A model generated the notes under the pieces. The model was not told the origin of the DNA. It ran no database searches and saw nothing but the letters and a program-made list of their open reading frames with translations. Shown here piece after piece: positions 55,202-64,000 of a stretch of 64,000 nt of DNA; position 1 is the first letter of the stretch; every line of letters starts with the position of its first letter. The translations under genes were made by a program, and so were the position numbers. Source of the stretch: Aquipuribacter sp. SD81 (GTDB lineage Bacteria; Actinomycetota; Actinomycetes; Actinomycetales; JBBAYJ01); assembly GCF_037153975.1 (NCBI RefSeq), contig NZ_JBBAYJ010000003.1:62001-126000 (forward strand). Direction: 5' to 3'.

Positions 55202-55909
55202 GTGACCCCGCCCCCCGCGCTGCCGGCCGCCGTCCTGTGGGACATGGACGGCACCCTCGTCGACAGCGAGCCGTACTGGATCGAGGCGGAGACCGACCTC
55301 GTCCGCGACCACGGCGGGCGCTGGACCCACGAGGACGGCCTCGCGCTCGTCGGCAACCCGCTGCTCGTGAGCGGGCGCATGCTCGTGGAGCGCAGCGGCA
55401 TCGACCTCGCCCCCGAGCAGGTGGTCGAGGCGCTCGTCGCGCGGATGGCCGAGCGCCTGCGCACCGACGCGCCGTTCCGGCCCGGGGCGCGGGAGCTGCT
55501 GCTCGCGTGCGCCGCGGCGGGCGTCCCCAACGCGCTCGTCACCATGTCGTACGCGGTCCTCGCCGACGCGGTCGTCGAGACGCTGCCCGCGGGCACCTTC
55601 GCGACCGTCGTGACCGGAGACGCCGTCACCCACGGCAAGCCGCACCCGGAGCCGTACCTGCTCGCCGCGCGACGGCTGGGGGTGGAGCCCGCCGCGTGCG
55701 TGGCCGTCGAGGACTCGGTGCCCGGCGTCGCGTCCGCGACGGCGGCCGGGTGCCGCGTGGTCGCGGTGCCCGTGCACGTGCCGGTGCCGGCCGCGCCCGG
55801 CCTCAGCCGGGTGACCGACCTGCGGACGCTGAGCGTCGATGCTCTCGCCGACGTGCTCGCCGGCCGCACGATCGACGACGTGGACGACGCGGTACCCACG
55901 CATTCGTGA
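55202..55909 (+). CDS. HAD-family hydrolase
   Basis: This 235-aa HAD phosphatase has the nucleophile motif WDMDGTLVDSEPYW (residues 11-24), an alpha-helical cap, VTMSYAVLAD for motif II, KPHPEPYLLAARRLG for motif III and VAVEDSVPGVASATAAG for motif IV, as in beta-phosphoglucomutase-like and Gph-type enzymes. GTG 55202 is 14 bp after metH. The substrate is unknown. Its TGA stop lies in the first of three GTGAC boxes upstream of the peptide transporter. Confidence 0.87.
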   Translation: MTPPPALPAAVLWDMDGTLVDSEPYWIEAETDLVRDHGGRWTHEDGLALVGNPLLVSGRMLVERSGIDLAPEQVVEALVARMAERLRTDAPFRPGARELLLACAAAGVPNALVTMSYAVLADAVVETLPAGTFATVVTGDAVTHGKPHPEPYLLAARRLGVEPAACVAVEDSVPGVASATAAGCRVVAVPVHVPVPAAPGLSRVTDLRTLSVDALADVLAGRTIDDVDDAVPTHS

Positions 55910-55934
55910 CGCAACTGTGACGCCGCGGTGACGA
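55906..55934 (+). promoter_or_regulatory. Three 11-bp-phased GTGAC boxes upstream of the peptide ABC operon
   Basis: GTGACG occurs at 55906, 55917 and 55928, exactly 11 bp apart, ending about 20 bp upstream of the TAGGTT -10. Helically phased direct repeats of GTNAC type are typical sites for OmpR-family regulators such as MtrA, GlnR or PhoP. Which regulator binds cannot be told from sequence. Confidence 0.5.
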
Positions 55935-55954
55935 GGTCCGCCCGCGCGCGGGGC

Positions 55955-55960
55955 TAGGTT
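55955..55960 (+). promoter_or_regulatory. -10 element of the peptide ABC operon
   Basis: TAGGTT lies 51 nt before ATG 56012. Unlike most genes here, this transcript would have a leader of about 45 nt with an AGGGGAG SD. Confidence 0.52.
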
Positions 55961-56011
55961 CACCTGGTCCGAGTCCCGGGGCGCCCGTCCCGGTCGAACC
56001 AGGGGAGTCCT

Positions 56012-57730
56012 ATGCGGTCCACATCTCCGGGCGTCGCGCGCGCCCTGCGTCTCGGGGCCGTCGGCCTCGCGTCCGTGCTCGCCCTCGCCGCGTGCGGCGG
56101 CGACGACGCCGACGAGGGCGGCAGCGGCGACGCGGCCACCGGTGCGGCCGGCGGCGAGGACGCCGGCAGCAGCGACGCGACCCTCGTCTTCGGTGCCTCC
56201 GCCGACCCCGTCGTCATCGACGGCGCGTACGTGAGCGACGGCGAGTCGCTGCGCGTCGTGCGGTCCATCTTCGAGGGCCTCGTCACCACCGAGGCCGGCG
56301 GCACCGAGATCGAGCCGGCGCTCGCCACCGAGTGGGAGCCGAGCGAGGACGGCCTCGAGTGGACGTTCCAGCTCCGCGAGGGCGTCACGTTCCACGACGG
56401 CGAGCCGTTCGACGCCGAGGCGGTGTGCGCCAACTTCGACCGCTGGTACAACTTCTCCGGCATCCAGCAGTCCGGCAACGTGTCGTACTACTGGCAGACG
56501 GTCATGGGCGGCTACGCCGAGAACGAGGACGAGTCGCTGCCGGAGAGCCTGTACGCCTCCTGCGAGGCGACGGACGACCTCGAGGCGACCATCACGCTGA
56601 CCCGGCCGTCGTCGACGTTCCTGTCGGCGCTGTCGCTGCCGGCGTTCAGCATCGCCAGCCCCGCGGCGCTCGAGGAGTACGGCGCCGACGAGATCGGCGG
56701 CTCCGCGGAGGAGCCGCAGTTCACCGGCACGTACGGCACCGAGCACCCGACCGGCACCGGCCCGTTCCGGTTCGTGTCGTGGGAGCGCGGCAACCAGCTC
56801 GTCCTCGAGCGCAACGAGGACTACTGGGGTGACGTCGCGCAGATCCAGACCCTCGTCTTCCGTCCGATCGCCGACGGCCCCGCCCGGCGCCAGGCGCTGG
56901 AGTCCGGCGGCATCGACGGCTACGACCTCGTCGACCCTGCCGACGTCGACGCCCTCGAGGAGGCCGGTTACCAGATCCTGCGCCGCCCGGCCTTCAACGT
57001 CGGCTACATCGGCCTGCAGCAGACGACCCCGCCGCTGGACAACCTGCAGATCCGGCAGGCCATCGCCCACGCGATCGACCGCGAGAACATCATCACGACC
57101 AACTACCCCGAGGGCTCGACGGTCGCGACGCAGTTCATGCCGGAGTCGGTGTTCGGCTACGCCGAGGACGTCACCACCTACGACTACGACCCCGACCGGG
57201 CCCGCGAGCTCATCGAGGAGTCCGGCGTCACCGACCTCACGATCGACTTCTGGTACCCGACCGAGGTGTCCCGGCCGTACATGCCGGACCCCACGGCCAA
57301 CTTCCAGCTGATCGCCGAGGACCTCGAGGCCGTCGGCTTCACCGTCAACCCGATCGGCGCGCCGTGGAACCCCGACTTCCTCGACGCGGCCCTGTCCGGC
57401 GGTGCGCCCATGTACCTGCTCGGCTGGACCGGCGACTTCGGCGACCCCGACAACTTCGTCGGCACCTTCTTCCAGGCGGAGAGCCCGGAGTGGGGCTACG
57501 ACAACCCGGAGCTGCGGGACCTGCTCGACCAGGCCGAGGCGGAGACCGACGAGGACGTGCGGACCGAGCTGTACCAGGAGGCCAACCGAATCATCATGGA
57601 CGACCTCCCCGGTCTGCCGTACGCGAGCACGGAGCCCGCGCTCGCGTTCCGGCCCGGCGTCGAGGGCTTCGTGCCCAGCCCGGTGCAGAACGAGGACTTC
57701 AACGTCGTGACGGTGGAGCCGCCGGAGTGA
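56012..57730 (+). CDS. Peptide ABC transporter substrate-binding lipoprotein
   Basis: This 572-aa SBP_bac_5 (DppA/OppA-like) protein captures peptides or related solutes outside the cell. It has a lipoprotein signal (VLALAACGGD, lipid-modified Cys28) and an acidic, Gly/Ser-rich linker. The binding protein follows (VRSIFEGLVT, LEWTFQLREGVTFHDGEPF and TGPFRFVSWERGN). It is first in a five-gene operon. A 14-bp hairpin separates it from the permease genes, which would allow excess production of this subunit. Confidence 0.92.
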   Translation: MRSTSPGVARALRLGAVGLASVLALAACGGDDADEGGSGDAATGAAGGEDAGSSDATLVFGASADPVVIDGAYVSDGESLRVVRSIFEGLVTTEAGGTEIEPALATEWEPSEDGLEWTFQLREGVTFHDGEPFDAEAVCANFDRWYNFSGIQQSGNVSYYWQTVMGGYAENEDESLPESLYASCEATDDLEATITLTRPSSTFLSALSLPAFSIASPAALEEYGADEIGGSAEEPQFTGTYGTEHPTGTGPFRFVSWERGNQLVLERNEDYWGDVAQIQTLVFRPIADGPARRQALESGGIDGYDLVDPADVDALEEAGYQILRRPAFNVGYIGLQQTTPPLDNLQIRQAIAHAIDRENIITTNYPEGSTVATQFMPESVFGYAEDVTTYDYDPDRARELIEESGVTDLTIDFWYPTEVSRPYMPDPTANFQLIAEDLEAVGFTVNPIGAPWNPDFLDAALSGGAPMYLLGWTGDFGDPDNFVGTFFQAESPEWGYDNPELRDLLDQAEAETDEDVRTELYQEANRIIMDDLPGLPYASTEPALAFRPGVEGFVPSPVQNEDFNVVTVEPPE

Positions 57731-57751
57731 CGCACCCGTCCTGACCCGTGC

Positions 57752-57792
57752 GCCCGTGCGGGCGGTCGACCCCGGTCGCCGCCCGCACGGGC
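57752..57792 (+). terminator. Strong intercistronic hairpin after the binding-protein gene
   Basis: GCCCGTGCGGGCGG (57752-57765) pairs perfectly with CCGCCCGCACGGGC (57779-57792), a 14-bp stem with a 13-nt loop that can fold further (CGAC/GTCG). It has no U tract. It probably acts as an attenuator or mRNA 3'-end stabiliser. Confidence 0.72.
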
Positions 57793-57815
57793 ACGTCCAC
57801 CACCGGAGGGGACGC

Positions 57816-58847
57816 GTGCTCCGATTCGTCGTCCGGCGCCTGCTGCTGCTCGTGCCGATCCTGCTCGGCCTCAGCCTGCTGCTGTTCGCGTGGCTGCGGG
57901 CCCTGCCGGGCGGGCCCGCCCAGGCGCTGCTCGGCGAGCGCGCCACCCCCGAGGCCGTCGCCCAGCTGGAGAGCCTGTACGGCTTCGACCGGCCGCTGCT
58001 CGAGCAGTACCTCGCGTGGCTCGGCCGCTCGGTGACGGGCGACTTCGGCGTCTCCACGACCACGCGCCGCCCCGTCACCGAGGAGCTGGCGCGGCTGTTC
58101 CCCGCCACGATCGAGCTGAGCCTCTTCGCCCTGCTCATCGCGGTGGTGCTCGGCGTCGGCCTCGGCTACCTCGCGGCCCGCCGCCACCTCACGTGGGTGG
58201 ACAGCAGCGCGGTGCTCGCCTCGCTCGTCGGGGTCACCATCCCGGTGTTCGTGCTCGGCTACGTGCTCAAGTACGTGTTCAGCGTCCGGCTCGGCTGGTT
58301 CCCGGACTCCGGGCGGCAGGACCCGCGGCTGTTCACCGAGCACCCCACCGGCTTCTACGTGCTCGACGGGTTCCTCGTCGGCCGCCCCGACGTCGCGTGG
58401 GACGCGTTCCTCCACCTCGTGCTGCCGGCGGTCGCCCTCGCGACCATCCCGCTCGCGATCATCGCCCGCATCACGCGGGCGAGCGTGCTCGACGTCGTCA
58501 ACGAGGACTACGTGCGCACCGCCGACGCCAAGGGCCTCGCCCGCTCGACGATCAACCGCCGCCACGTGCTGCGCAACGCGCTGCTGCCGGTCGTCACCGT
58601 CATCGGCCTGCAGGTCGGTCTGCTGCTGGCGGGCGCGGTGCTCACCGAGACGGTGTTCGCCTTCCCGGGCGTCGGCTCGTTCCTCGTCGACGCCATCACC
58701 AACCGCGACTACGCGGTCGTGCAGGGCTTCATCCTCGTCATCGCCGTCGTCATCGTCGTCGTCAACCTGCTCGTCGACATCGCGTACGGCCTCATCGACC
58801 CGCGCATCCGCGCCGCCACCATGGCCTCGGCCGGGGGAGGTTCCTGA
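57816..58847 (+). CDS. Peptide ABC transporter permease (DppB-like)
   Basis: This 343-aa inner-membrane permease has about six helices. The N-terminus [21 protein letters not shown] is typical of DppB/OppB, and the EAA loop that contacts the ATPases is seen in [22 protein letters not shown] (partly quoted). GTG 57816 is preceded by a GGAGGGG SD, which decides the start over an upstream in-frame codon at 57756 inside the hairpin. The stop and the next start overlap as TGATG. Confidence 0.91.
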   Translation: MLRFVVRRLLLLVPILLGLSLLLFAWLRALPGGPAQALLGERATPEAVAQLESLYGFDRPLLEQYLAWLGRSVTGDFGVSTTTRRPVTEELARLFPATIELSLFALLIAVVLGVGLGYLAARRHLTWVDSSAVLASLVGVTIPVFVLGYVLKYVFSVRLGWFPDSGRQDPRLFTEHPTGFYVLDGFLVGRPDVAWDAFLHLVLPAVALATIPLAIIARITRASVLDVVNEDYVRTADAKGLARSTINRRHVLRNALLPVVTVIGLQVGLLLAGAVLTETVFAFPGVGSFLVDAITNRDYAVVQGFILVIAVVIVVVNLLVDIAYGLIDPRIRAATMASAGGGS

Positions 58848-59815
58848 TGTCCGACAGCCCCGGGTACCCGGAGGGCAGCGGCCGCGTCGACGCGACGGTC
58901 GCCGAGCGCCGCGAGGCGAGCAGCGCCCAGTCCGCCGCGGTCCTGTCCGGCGCGGACCAGGGCACGTCGCTCGGCCGGGAGGCGCTGCGCCGCGTGCTGC
59001 GCGACCCCCTCGCGATGGTCGGCGCGCTCCTCGTGCTCGGCTTCGTGACCGTCGCCGTGCTCGCGCCGTGGCTCGCGCCGTACGACCCGGGCGAGCGCGT
59101 CGGCGCCGTCACGCCCACGAGCATCCCCGGGCCCTCGGCCGAGCACTGGATGGGCCTGGACAGCCTCGGGCGCGACGAGCTGAGCCGCGTCATCTACGGC
59201 GCCCGGCAGTCCCTGCTCGTCGGCGTCGTCGCGACGCTGCTCGGCGCCGCGGTCGGCATCGCCGTCGGCATGCTCGCGGGCGCCTTCGGCGGCTGGGTGG
59301 ACACCGTCGTCATGCGGGTCGTCGACATCATGCTGTCGCTGCCGTCCCTGTTCCTCGCCATCGCGATCGCCGCGGTCCTCGGCCGCTCGCTCACGTCGGT
59401 GATGATCGCCATCGCGGTCGTCAACGTGCCGATCTTCATCCGGCTGCTGCGGGGGGCGATGCTCGCGCAGCGCAACGCCGACTACGTGGTGGCGGTCCGC
59501 AGCCTCGGGGTGCGCGACCGCCACGTCGTGGTGCGGCACGTGCTGCCGAACTCACTGTCGCCCGTCATCGTCCAGGGCACGCTCACCCTCGCCACGGCCA
59601 TCATCGACGCCGCGGCGCTGGCCTTCCTCGGCCTGTCGGGGGAGGACCCACGCCTGCCGGAGTGGGGCCGCATGCTCGCCGAGACGCAGCGCTTCCTCGC
59701 CTCCGCGCCCCACCTCGCGTTCTTCCCCGGCCTCGCCATCGTGCTCGCCGCGCTCGGCTTCACGCTGCTCGGCGAGTCGATGCGCGAGGCCCTCGACCCC
59801 AAGTACCGGAGGTAG
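58847..59815 (+). CDS. Peptide ABC transporter permease (DppC-like)
   Basis: This 322-aa second permease subunit has a hydrophilic N-terminus of about 50 residues, then a helix ([23 protein letters not shown]) and the DppC segment [21 protein letters not shown]. The EAA loop is in [22 protein letters not shown] (partly quoted). It pairs with the DppB-like protein to form the pore. ATG 58847 overlaps the previous stop by one base. Confidence 0.91.
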   Translation: MSDSPGYPEGSGRVDATVAERREASSAQSAAVLSGADQGTSLGREALRRVLRDPLAMVGALLVLGFVTVAVLAPWLAPYDPGERVGAVTPTSIPGPSAEHWMGLDSLGRDELSRVIYGARQSLLVGVVATLLGAAVGIAVGMLAGAFGGWVDTVVMRVVDIMLSLPSLFLAIAIAAVLGRSLTSVMIAIAVVNVPIFIRLLRGAMLAQRNADYVVAVRSLGVRDRHVVVRHVLPNSLSPVIVQGTLTLATAIIDAAALAFLGLSGEDPRLPEWGRMLAETQRFLASAPHLAFFPGLAIVLAALGFTLLGESMREALDPKYRR

Positions 59816-59818
59816 CCC

Positions 59819-60877
59819 GTGAGCACGACGACCGCCGGGTCCGTCGACCGCCGCGGCACCCGCCCCGACGGGCCGCTGCTGCAGGTGCGCGACCTCGAGG
59901 TGCACTTCACCCGCCGCGGCCGGGCACCGGTGGTGGCCGTGGACCAGGTGGGCTTCGACGTGCCCGCCGGGCGCAGCGTCGGCCTCGTGGGGGAGTCCGG
60001 GTCCGGCAAGTCCGTCACGAGCCTGGCCATCATGGGCCTGCTGCCGCGGCGCGGCGTGGAGGTGCGCGGCAGCGTGCGCTTCGACGGCGAGGAGCTCCTC
60101 GACATGCCCGACGACCGGCGCCGGTCGCTGCGCGGCGCGGACATGGCGATGGTCTTCCAGGACCCGATGTCCTCCCTCAACCCGGTCGTGCCCGTCGGCG
60201 TGCAGGTGACGGAGGTGCTGCGCCGCCACCGCGACATGACGCGCTCCGAGGCCCGCGACGAGGCCGTCGACCTGCTGCGTCGCGTGGGCATCCCGGAGGC
60301 GCAGCGCCGGCTGCGGGACTACCCGCACCAGCTGTCCGGTGGCATGCGGCAGCGCGCCCTCATCGCGATCGCGCTCGCGTGCGAGCCCCGGCTGCTCGTG
60401 GCCGACGAGCCCACGACGGCGCTCGACGTCACAATCCAGGCGCAGATCCTCGACCTGCTGCGCGGCCTCGTCGCCGAGAGCGGCACGGCGCTGGTCCTCA
60501 TCACCCACGACCTCGGGGTCGTCGCCGGCATGTGCGACGACGTCCACGTCATGTACGCGGGCCGGCTCGTGGAGTCCGCGGCCCGGCGGGAGCTGTTCGC
60601 GCGCCCCGAGCACCCCTACACCGACGGGCTGCTGCGCTCGGTGCCTCGGCTGGACGCGCCGCGCGGGGAGCCGCTGCAGCCGATCCCCGGCTCACCGACC
60701 CTCACCCGCGCGTGGTCGACCGGCTGCGCGTTCGAGCCGCGCTGCACCCGCTCGGACTCCGCGTGCCTCGGCGAGCCGCCCGCCATGGAGACGGTGCGCG
60801 GGCACGGCGTGCGCTGCGTGCACCCCGTCGGTGCCGCCGGCGCCTCCGGCACCGCCGGGAACGAGGCCCGCCCGTGA
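59819..60877 (+). CDS. Peptide ABC transporter ATP-binding protein (DppD-like)
   Basis: This 352-aa ATPase has Walker [12 protein letters not shown]-loop [11 protein letters not shown], signature [15 protein letters not shown] and Walker [15 protein letters not shown]. The C-terminal oligopeptide-transporter extension has Cys residues in [16 protein letters not shown], which bind a 4Fe-4S cluster in DppD homologues. GTG 59819 is 3 bp after the permease stop, and the stop overlaps the next gene (GTGA). Confidence 0.92.
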   Translation: MSTTTAGSVDRRGTRPDGPLLQVRDLEVHFTRRGRAPVVAVDQVGFDVPAGRSVGLVGESGSGKSVTSLAIMGLLPRRGVEVRGSVRFDGEELLDMPDDRRRSLRGADMAMVFQDPMSSLNPVVPVGVQVTEVLRRHRDMTRSEARDEAVDLLRRVGIPEAQRRLRDYPHQLSGGMRQRALIAIALACEPRLLVADEPTTALDVTIQAQILDLLRGLVAESGTALVLITHDLGVVAGMCDDVHVMYAGRLVESAARRELFARPEHPYTDGLLRSVPRLDAPRGEPLQPIPGSPTLTRAWSTGCAFEPRCTRSDSACLGEPPAMETVRGHGVRCVHPVGAAGASGTAGNEARP

Positions 60878-61905
60878 GCGACGACGTCCTGCTGCAGGTG
60901 CGCGACGTGGCCGTGCACTTCCCCATCACGCGCGGCATCGTCCGCGACACGGTCGTCGGCCACGTCAAGGCCGTCGACGGGGTCAGCCTCGACGTGCGCC
61001 GGGGCAGCACGTACGGGCTCGTGGGGGAGTCCGGCTGCGGCAAGAGCACCCTCGGCCGCGCCGTCCTGCGCCTGGTCCGCCCGACGCGCGGCTCGGTCGT
61101 GTTCGACGGCGAGGACGTCGCCGCCCTCGGCGGCGAGCGGCTGCGCCGCGCGCGCCGCCGCATGCAGATGGTCTTCCAGGACCCGATGTCGAGCCTCGAC
61201 CCCCGCCAGTCCGTCGAGGCCGCCCTCAGCGAGCCGCTGCGCGCCCACGGGGCCCCGGCGGGTCCCGGCGGCTACGCGGCGCGTGTGCGGGAGCTGCTGG
61301 ACCAGGTGGGGCTGCCCGCCTCGGCCGCCGGCCGCTTCCCGCACGAGTTCTCCGGCGGGCAGCGGCAGCGCATCGGCATCGCCCGGGCCGTCGCGCTGCG
61401 CCCGGAGCTCGTCGTGGCCGACGAGCCCGTCTCGGCCCTCGACGTGTCCGTGCAGGCGCAGGTGGTCAACCTGCTCGAGGAGCTGCAGGACTCCCTCGGC
61501 CTCACCTACCTCGTCATCGCCCACGACCTCGCCGTCGTGCGCCACGTGAGCGACGTCGTGGGAGTCATGTACCTCGGTGCGCTCGTGGAGGAGGCGGACG
61601 CGGACACGCTGTACGCCTCACCGCGGCACCCCTACACGCTCGCCCTCATGTCGGCGATCCCCGTGCCCGACCCGGAGGTCGAGGACCGCCGGGAGCGGAT
61701 CCTCCTCACCGGCGACCTGCCCTCGCCCGCGGACCCGCCGACCGGCTGCCGGTTCTCCACGCGCTGCCCGTTCGTGCAGCCCGGCCGTTGCACGACCGAG
61801 CGGCCGGCGCTGCGCGAGGTGGAGCCCGGTCACACGGTCGCGTGCCACTACGCGGAGGACATCGCCGCGGGCCGCCTGCAGCCGCACCCGACGCCCGCGG
61901 CCTGA
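60874..61905 (+). CDS. Peptide ABC transporter ATP-binding protein (DppF-like)
   Basis: This 343-aa second ATPase completes the operon. Walker A is GESGCGKST, the signature [17 protein letters not shown] and Walker [15 protein letters not shown]. The C-terminal Cys-containing extension ([15 protein letters not shown]) is the oligopeptide-type cluster region. It starts at GTG 60874, overlapping the DppD-like stop. With the lipoprotein and the permeases it forms a complete importer. Confidence 0.92.
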   Translation: MSDDVLLQVRDVAVHFPITRGIVRDTVVGHVKAVDGVSLDVRRGSTYGLVGESGCGKSTLGRAVLRLVRPTRGSVVFDGEDVAALGGERLRRARRRMQMVFQDPMSSLDPRQSVEAALSEPLRAHGAPAGPGGYAARVRELLDQVGLPASAAGRFPHEFSGGQRQRIGIARAVALRPELVVADEPVSALDVSVQAQVVNLLEELQDSLGLTYLVIAHDLAVVRHVSDVVGVMYLGALVEEADADTLYASPRHPYTLALMSAIPVPDPEVEDRRERILLTGDLPSPADPPTGCRFSTRCPFVQPGRCTTERPALREVEPGHTVACHYAEDIAAGRLQPHPTPAA

Positions 61906-61947
61906 GCCCCTGCGTGGCCGCGCGCCCGAACCGGGTATGCCTGGAGC

Positions 61948-62658
61948 ATGGCCTCCCAGCGGACCCGAGACCGGCTGACCGGGGCGCTCCTCGGCGTCCT
62001 CGTCACCCTCCTCGTCCTCGCCGTGGCGGGGGCGGCGCTGTTCCTCGTCGTCACCGAGCCCGCCGACGGGCCCGGCACGGCGGCGCCCTCGCCGACGCCG
62101 GGCAGCCCGCCGGACGCCGGTGCGCCCGCGCCGGAGCCGCCGGCGGACCTCGGCCCGGAGGAGAGCTGGCTCGGCGACGTCGACCTCGACAGCGGCGCCC
62201 TCGTCCTGCCCGGCTCCCGGTTGCGCGACGTCACCGCCACCGGCAGCGGCGTCCGCTCGGGCCCGGAGACGACGACGGCGCAGTCGCTCGCGGTGGTCGC
62301 GACGGTGCCGTTCGAGGTCGTGGCGGAGCAGATCGGGCCCGGGGTCGTCGTCTCGGCCGCCGCGGACGGGCAGGCGCAGGTGGAGACGACCGTCGAGGCG
62401 CTCGGGCGCGAGCTCGACGTCGTCGCCACGGGCCGCGTCGCGGCGGTCGACGGGCGGCTCGCGGTCACCCCCACCGAGATAGACGTGGGTGGGCCGTCCT
62501 TCCTCGACCCGTTCCTCGGCGACGTGGCCGCCGCCCTCACCACGATCGAGCAGGACATCGAGGGGATCCCCGAGGGACTCGTGCTCCGCGAGGTGACCGT
62601 CGTCGACGACGGCTTCCGGGCCGAGCTCGACGGGACCGACGTCGTCCTCGTCCCGTGA
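61948..62658 (+). CDS. LmeA-like (DUF2993) phospholipid-binding protein
   Basis: This 236-aa protein has an N-terminal membrane anchor (LLGVLVTLLVLAVAGAALFLVV, residues 13-34), a Pro/Ala-rich linker (45-75) and a DUF2993-like domain. The domain has the LPGSRLRDVTATGSGVRSG start and a repeated beta-strand pattern ending with FRAELDGTDVVLVP. In mycobacteria LmeA takes part in lipomannan maturation; this role is only suggested here. A TATGCC hexamer lies 6 nt before the ATG. It converges with ychJ. Confidence 0.77.
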   Translation: MASQRTRDRLTGALLGVLVTLLVLAVAGAALFLVVTEPADGPGTAAPSPTPGSPPDAGAPAPEPPADLGPEESWLGDVDLDSGALVLPGSRLRDVTATGSGVRSGPETTTAQSLAVVATVPFEVVAEQIGPGVVVSAAADGQAQVETTVEALGRELDVVATGRVAAVDGRLAVTPTEIDVGGPSFLDPFLGDVAAALTTIEQDIEGIPEGLVLREVTVVDDGFRAELDGTDVVLVP

Positions 62659-62689
62659 GCCCGGCACCGGCGGCGACGACGCGTGGCCG

Positions 62690-63088
62690 TCAGGCGAGGT
62701 GGTCGCCGTCGACGTAGCGCCACGCGCCGCCGCTCCGGCGGAAGCGGCTCCGCTCGTGCAGCCGGCCGCCGGCGCCCGGACGGCCGTCGCGGAAGCGGGC
62801 GGTGAACTCCACGACGCCGTCGTCGCCGGAGGCCGTGGCCTCGTGCACGTCGAGGCCCACCCACCGGGTCGCCGGGTCGAGCCCGAGCCGGTCCGGGCGG
62901 GTCGCGGGGTCCCACGTGCGGCGCAGGTACGCCTCGTCACCGCGGACGAAGGCCGTGTATCGCGACCGCATGAGCGCCTCCGGCTCCGGTGCCTCCCGCG
63001 CCCCGGCCAGGTACGGCCCGCAGCACGCGTCCTCGGCGAGCACCTGGCCGAAGGAGCCGGTCCGACCGCACGGGCACGTGCCGCTCAC
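62690..63088 (-). CDS. YchJ-family (UPF0225) SEC-C-like protein
   Basis: This 132-aa protein has the YchJ layout: CPCGRTGSFGQVLAEDACCGPYL with a Cys cluster (5, 7, 22, 23) that probably binds zinc, then ALMRSRYTAFVRGDEAYLRRTWDP (partly quoted) and the FxxRFRD strand region FTARFRDGRPG ending in SRFRRSGGAWRYVDG. GTG 63088 overlaps the DinB stop (GTGA). The function is unknown. Confidence 0.87.
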   Translation of the reverse strand: MSGTCPCGRTGSFGQVLAEDACCGPYLAGAREAPEPEALMRSRYTAFVRGDEAYLRRTWDPATRPDRLGLDPATRWVGLDVHEATASGDDGVVEFTARFRDGRPGAGGRLHERSRFRRSGGAWRYVDGDHLA

Positions 63089-63627
63089 TCGCCGACCAGC
63101 CCGTCGACCTCCTCGCGCAGCAGGTCCGCGTGCCCCACGTGGCGGGCGTACTCCTCCACGAGGTGGACGAGCACCCACCGCACGCTCGGGGTGCGCCCGT
63201 CGGCGAAGGTGCGCGAGCCCGACCCGTCGAGCCCGCGCTCGTGGAGCACCTGACGGAGCAGCGCGTCCGAGCGCTCCACCGAGCGGCGCCAGAACGCGAG
63301 CGCCTCCTCCGGCGCCATGCTCGCGGCCAAGTGCCAGTCGGCGTCCTCGTCCACCGCCCAGTCGACCGAGGCCCACGGCTCGGGCCGGTCCCGGCCGGCG
63401 AGACCGCGAGCGGTCCAGTCGTCCTCGACGTAGGCGAGATGGCACAGCAGGCCGCCGAGCGTCATCTCCGAGCGGCCCCAGCGCAGCGCGAGCCCGGCGG
63501 CGTCGACGCCGCCGCACTTCCACGCGATGGTCGCCCGGTGGTAGGCGAGGAAGCCGAGCAGCGTCTCGGCCTCGCCGGCGGCGAACGGCGGCTCCGGGCG
63601 GCCCTGCTCGTCCGTCTGCTGGGTCAC
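63085..63627 (-). CDS. DinB/DUF664-family protein
   Basis: This 180-aa four-helix protein has the DUF664 pattern: FLAYHRATIAWKCGGVDAAGLALR, LGGLLCHLAYVEDDWTARGL and, near the end, LVHLVEEYARHVGHADLLREEVDG (partly quoted). Metal-binding His residues are in these helices. Related proteins are thiol S-transferases using mycothiol or bacillithiol. GTG 63627 lies 6 nt after a TACGGT -10. It is divergent from the PEP carboxylase gene and coupled to ychJ. Confidence 0.83.
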   Translation of the reverse strand: MTQQTDEQGRPEPPFAAGEAETLLGFLAYHRATIAWKCGGVDAAGLALRWGRSEMTLGGLLCHLAYVEDDWTARGLAGRDRPEPWASVDWAVDEDADWHLAASMAPEEALAFWRRSVERSDALLRQVLHERGLDGSGSRTFADGRTPSVRWVLVHLVEEYARHVGHADLLREEVDGLVGE

Positions 63628-63633
63628 CCGGTG

Positions 63634-63639
63634 ACCGTA
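63634..63639 (-). promoter_or_regulatory. -10 element of DinB-ychJ operon (leaderless)
   Basis: TACGGT on the minus strand ends 6 nt before GTG 63627. Confidence 0.6.
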
Positions 63640-63767
63640 GCCGGGCGCCCCGACACCGCGACAGCATCGGCGGGCGGACGGGCTCCCGGGGGCTAGCGGG
63701 CGTCGGCTGCCCGAGTGGTGGACAGCCCGGCGCGTGGTCCGCGGGGTGGCTTGGGAGCATGGGGCCC

Positions 63768-64000
63768 ATGCACTCGGCCGAGGACACCGCGACCACCCGC
63801 ACGGCACCCGAGGGCGACGAGCGGCAGGACGACGTCGCGCGGTTCGCCGCGGGCGTGGCCTCCGACGCCCAGCACGCCGCGCTGCGCGCGTCGGTGCGCC
63901 AGCTCGCCACCCTGCTGGGCGAGGCGCTGACCCGCCACGAGGGTGCGGACCTGCTCGCGCTCGTCGAGCGGGTCCGCGGCCTCGCGCGCGAGCCCGACGA
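63768..64000 (+). CDS. ppc: Phosphoenolpyruvate carboxylase, N-terminus (partial)
   Basis: The frame from ATG 63768 runs off the window after 77 codons. Its segment ALRASVRQLATLLGEALTRHEG with LLALVERVRGLAR matches the N-terminus of PEP carboxylase, which makes oxaloacetate from PEP and bicarbonate. An ATG at 63759 is out of frame. The preceding 140 bp hold the divergent DinB promoter but no clear promoter for this gene. The call rests only on the N-terminal 77 residues. Confidence 0.75.
   Translation, partial: MHSAEDTATTRTAPEGDERQDDVARFAAGVASDAQHAALRASVRQLATLLGEALTRHEGADLLALVERVRGLAREPD

Overview
The window is one contiguous stretch of very GC-rich chromosome, roughly three quarters G+C, densely packed with genes. 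It suggests a free-living actinomycete. The evidence is a SufR-led SUF operon, mycothiol ligase MshC, two LLM-class (F420-type) oxidoreductases, actinobacterial families (acVLRF1, DUF3099, DUF3090, SCO1664, MSMEG_4193, DUF5703), an FabG-FabI pair like MabA-InhA, and actinobacterial GlgC/GlgA. The genus cannot be fixed from sequence alone. I see no rRNA, prophage, transposase or CRISPR array, and one tRNA gene.

Layout: 1-5.7 kb holds an ABC ATPase divergent from the iron-sulfur operon sufR-sufB-sufD-sufC-sufT, which lacks sufS and sufU. From 5.7 to 9.8 kb lie an acVLRF1 peptidyl-tRNA hydrolase, an AbiEi/DUF559-type nuclease-like gene bracketed by inward-facing 20-bp repeat arrays, and a bioY-ecfA-ecfT biotin transporter. 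From 9.8 to 14.5 kb come an ABC-F factor with a probable leader peptide, a small HTH protein, an enoyl-CoA hydratase-family protein and an ABC exporter. From 14.5 to 21 kb lie an atypical SDR, SURF1, DUF3099, the TldD/TldE protease pair and a quinone oxidoreductase. From 21 to 28 kb lie FabG-FabI, SixA, and the glgC-LLM-serB operon divergent from glgA. From 28 to 38 kb lie an ABC ATPase, NfeD plus SPFH, an FeS photolyase, PhoD with a PHO-box-like site, TauE, a TrmH-type methyltransferase and a LysR regulator. From 38 to 46 kb lie methyltransferase and SRPBCC genes, a GT39-like protein, tRNA-Leu(GAG), an M20 peptidase, an Asp/Glu-rich protein, an AKR with degenerate active site and an LLM oxidoreductase. 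From 46 to 55 kb comes the conserved block uppP / phosphomutase / DUF3090 / SCO1664 / mshC / PAC2 / metH. From 55 to 64 kb lie a HAD hydrolase, a five-gene oligopeptide ABC operon, an LmeA-like protein, YchJ, a DinB protein and the start of PEP carboxylase.

Expression: more than twenty genes have a TANNNT -10 hexamer (almost always TAC/TAGNNT) ending 6-9 nt before the start codon, so leaderless transcription looks routine here. Inside operons, 4-bp ATGA/GTGA overlaps are the rule. The most unusual structures are the 20-bp phased repeat arrays around the DUF559 gene, the 13-codon leader ORF fused by GTGA to the ABC-F gene, three 11-bp-phased GTGAC boxes upstream of the peptide transporter, and two or three genes that appear to start at CTG.
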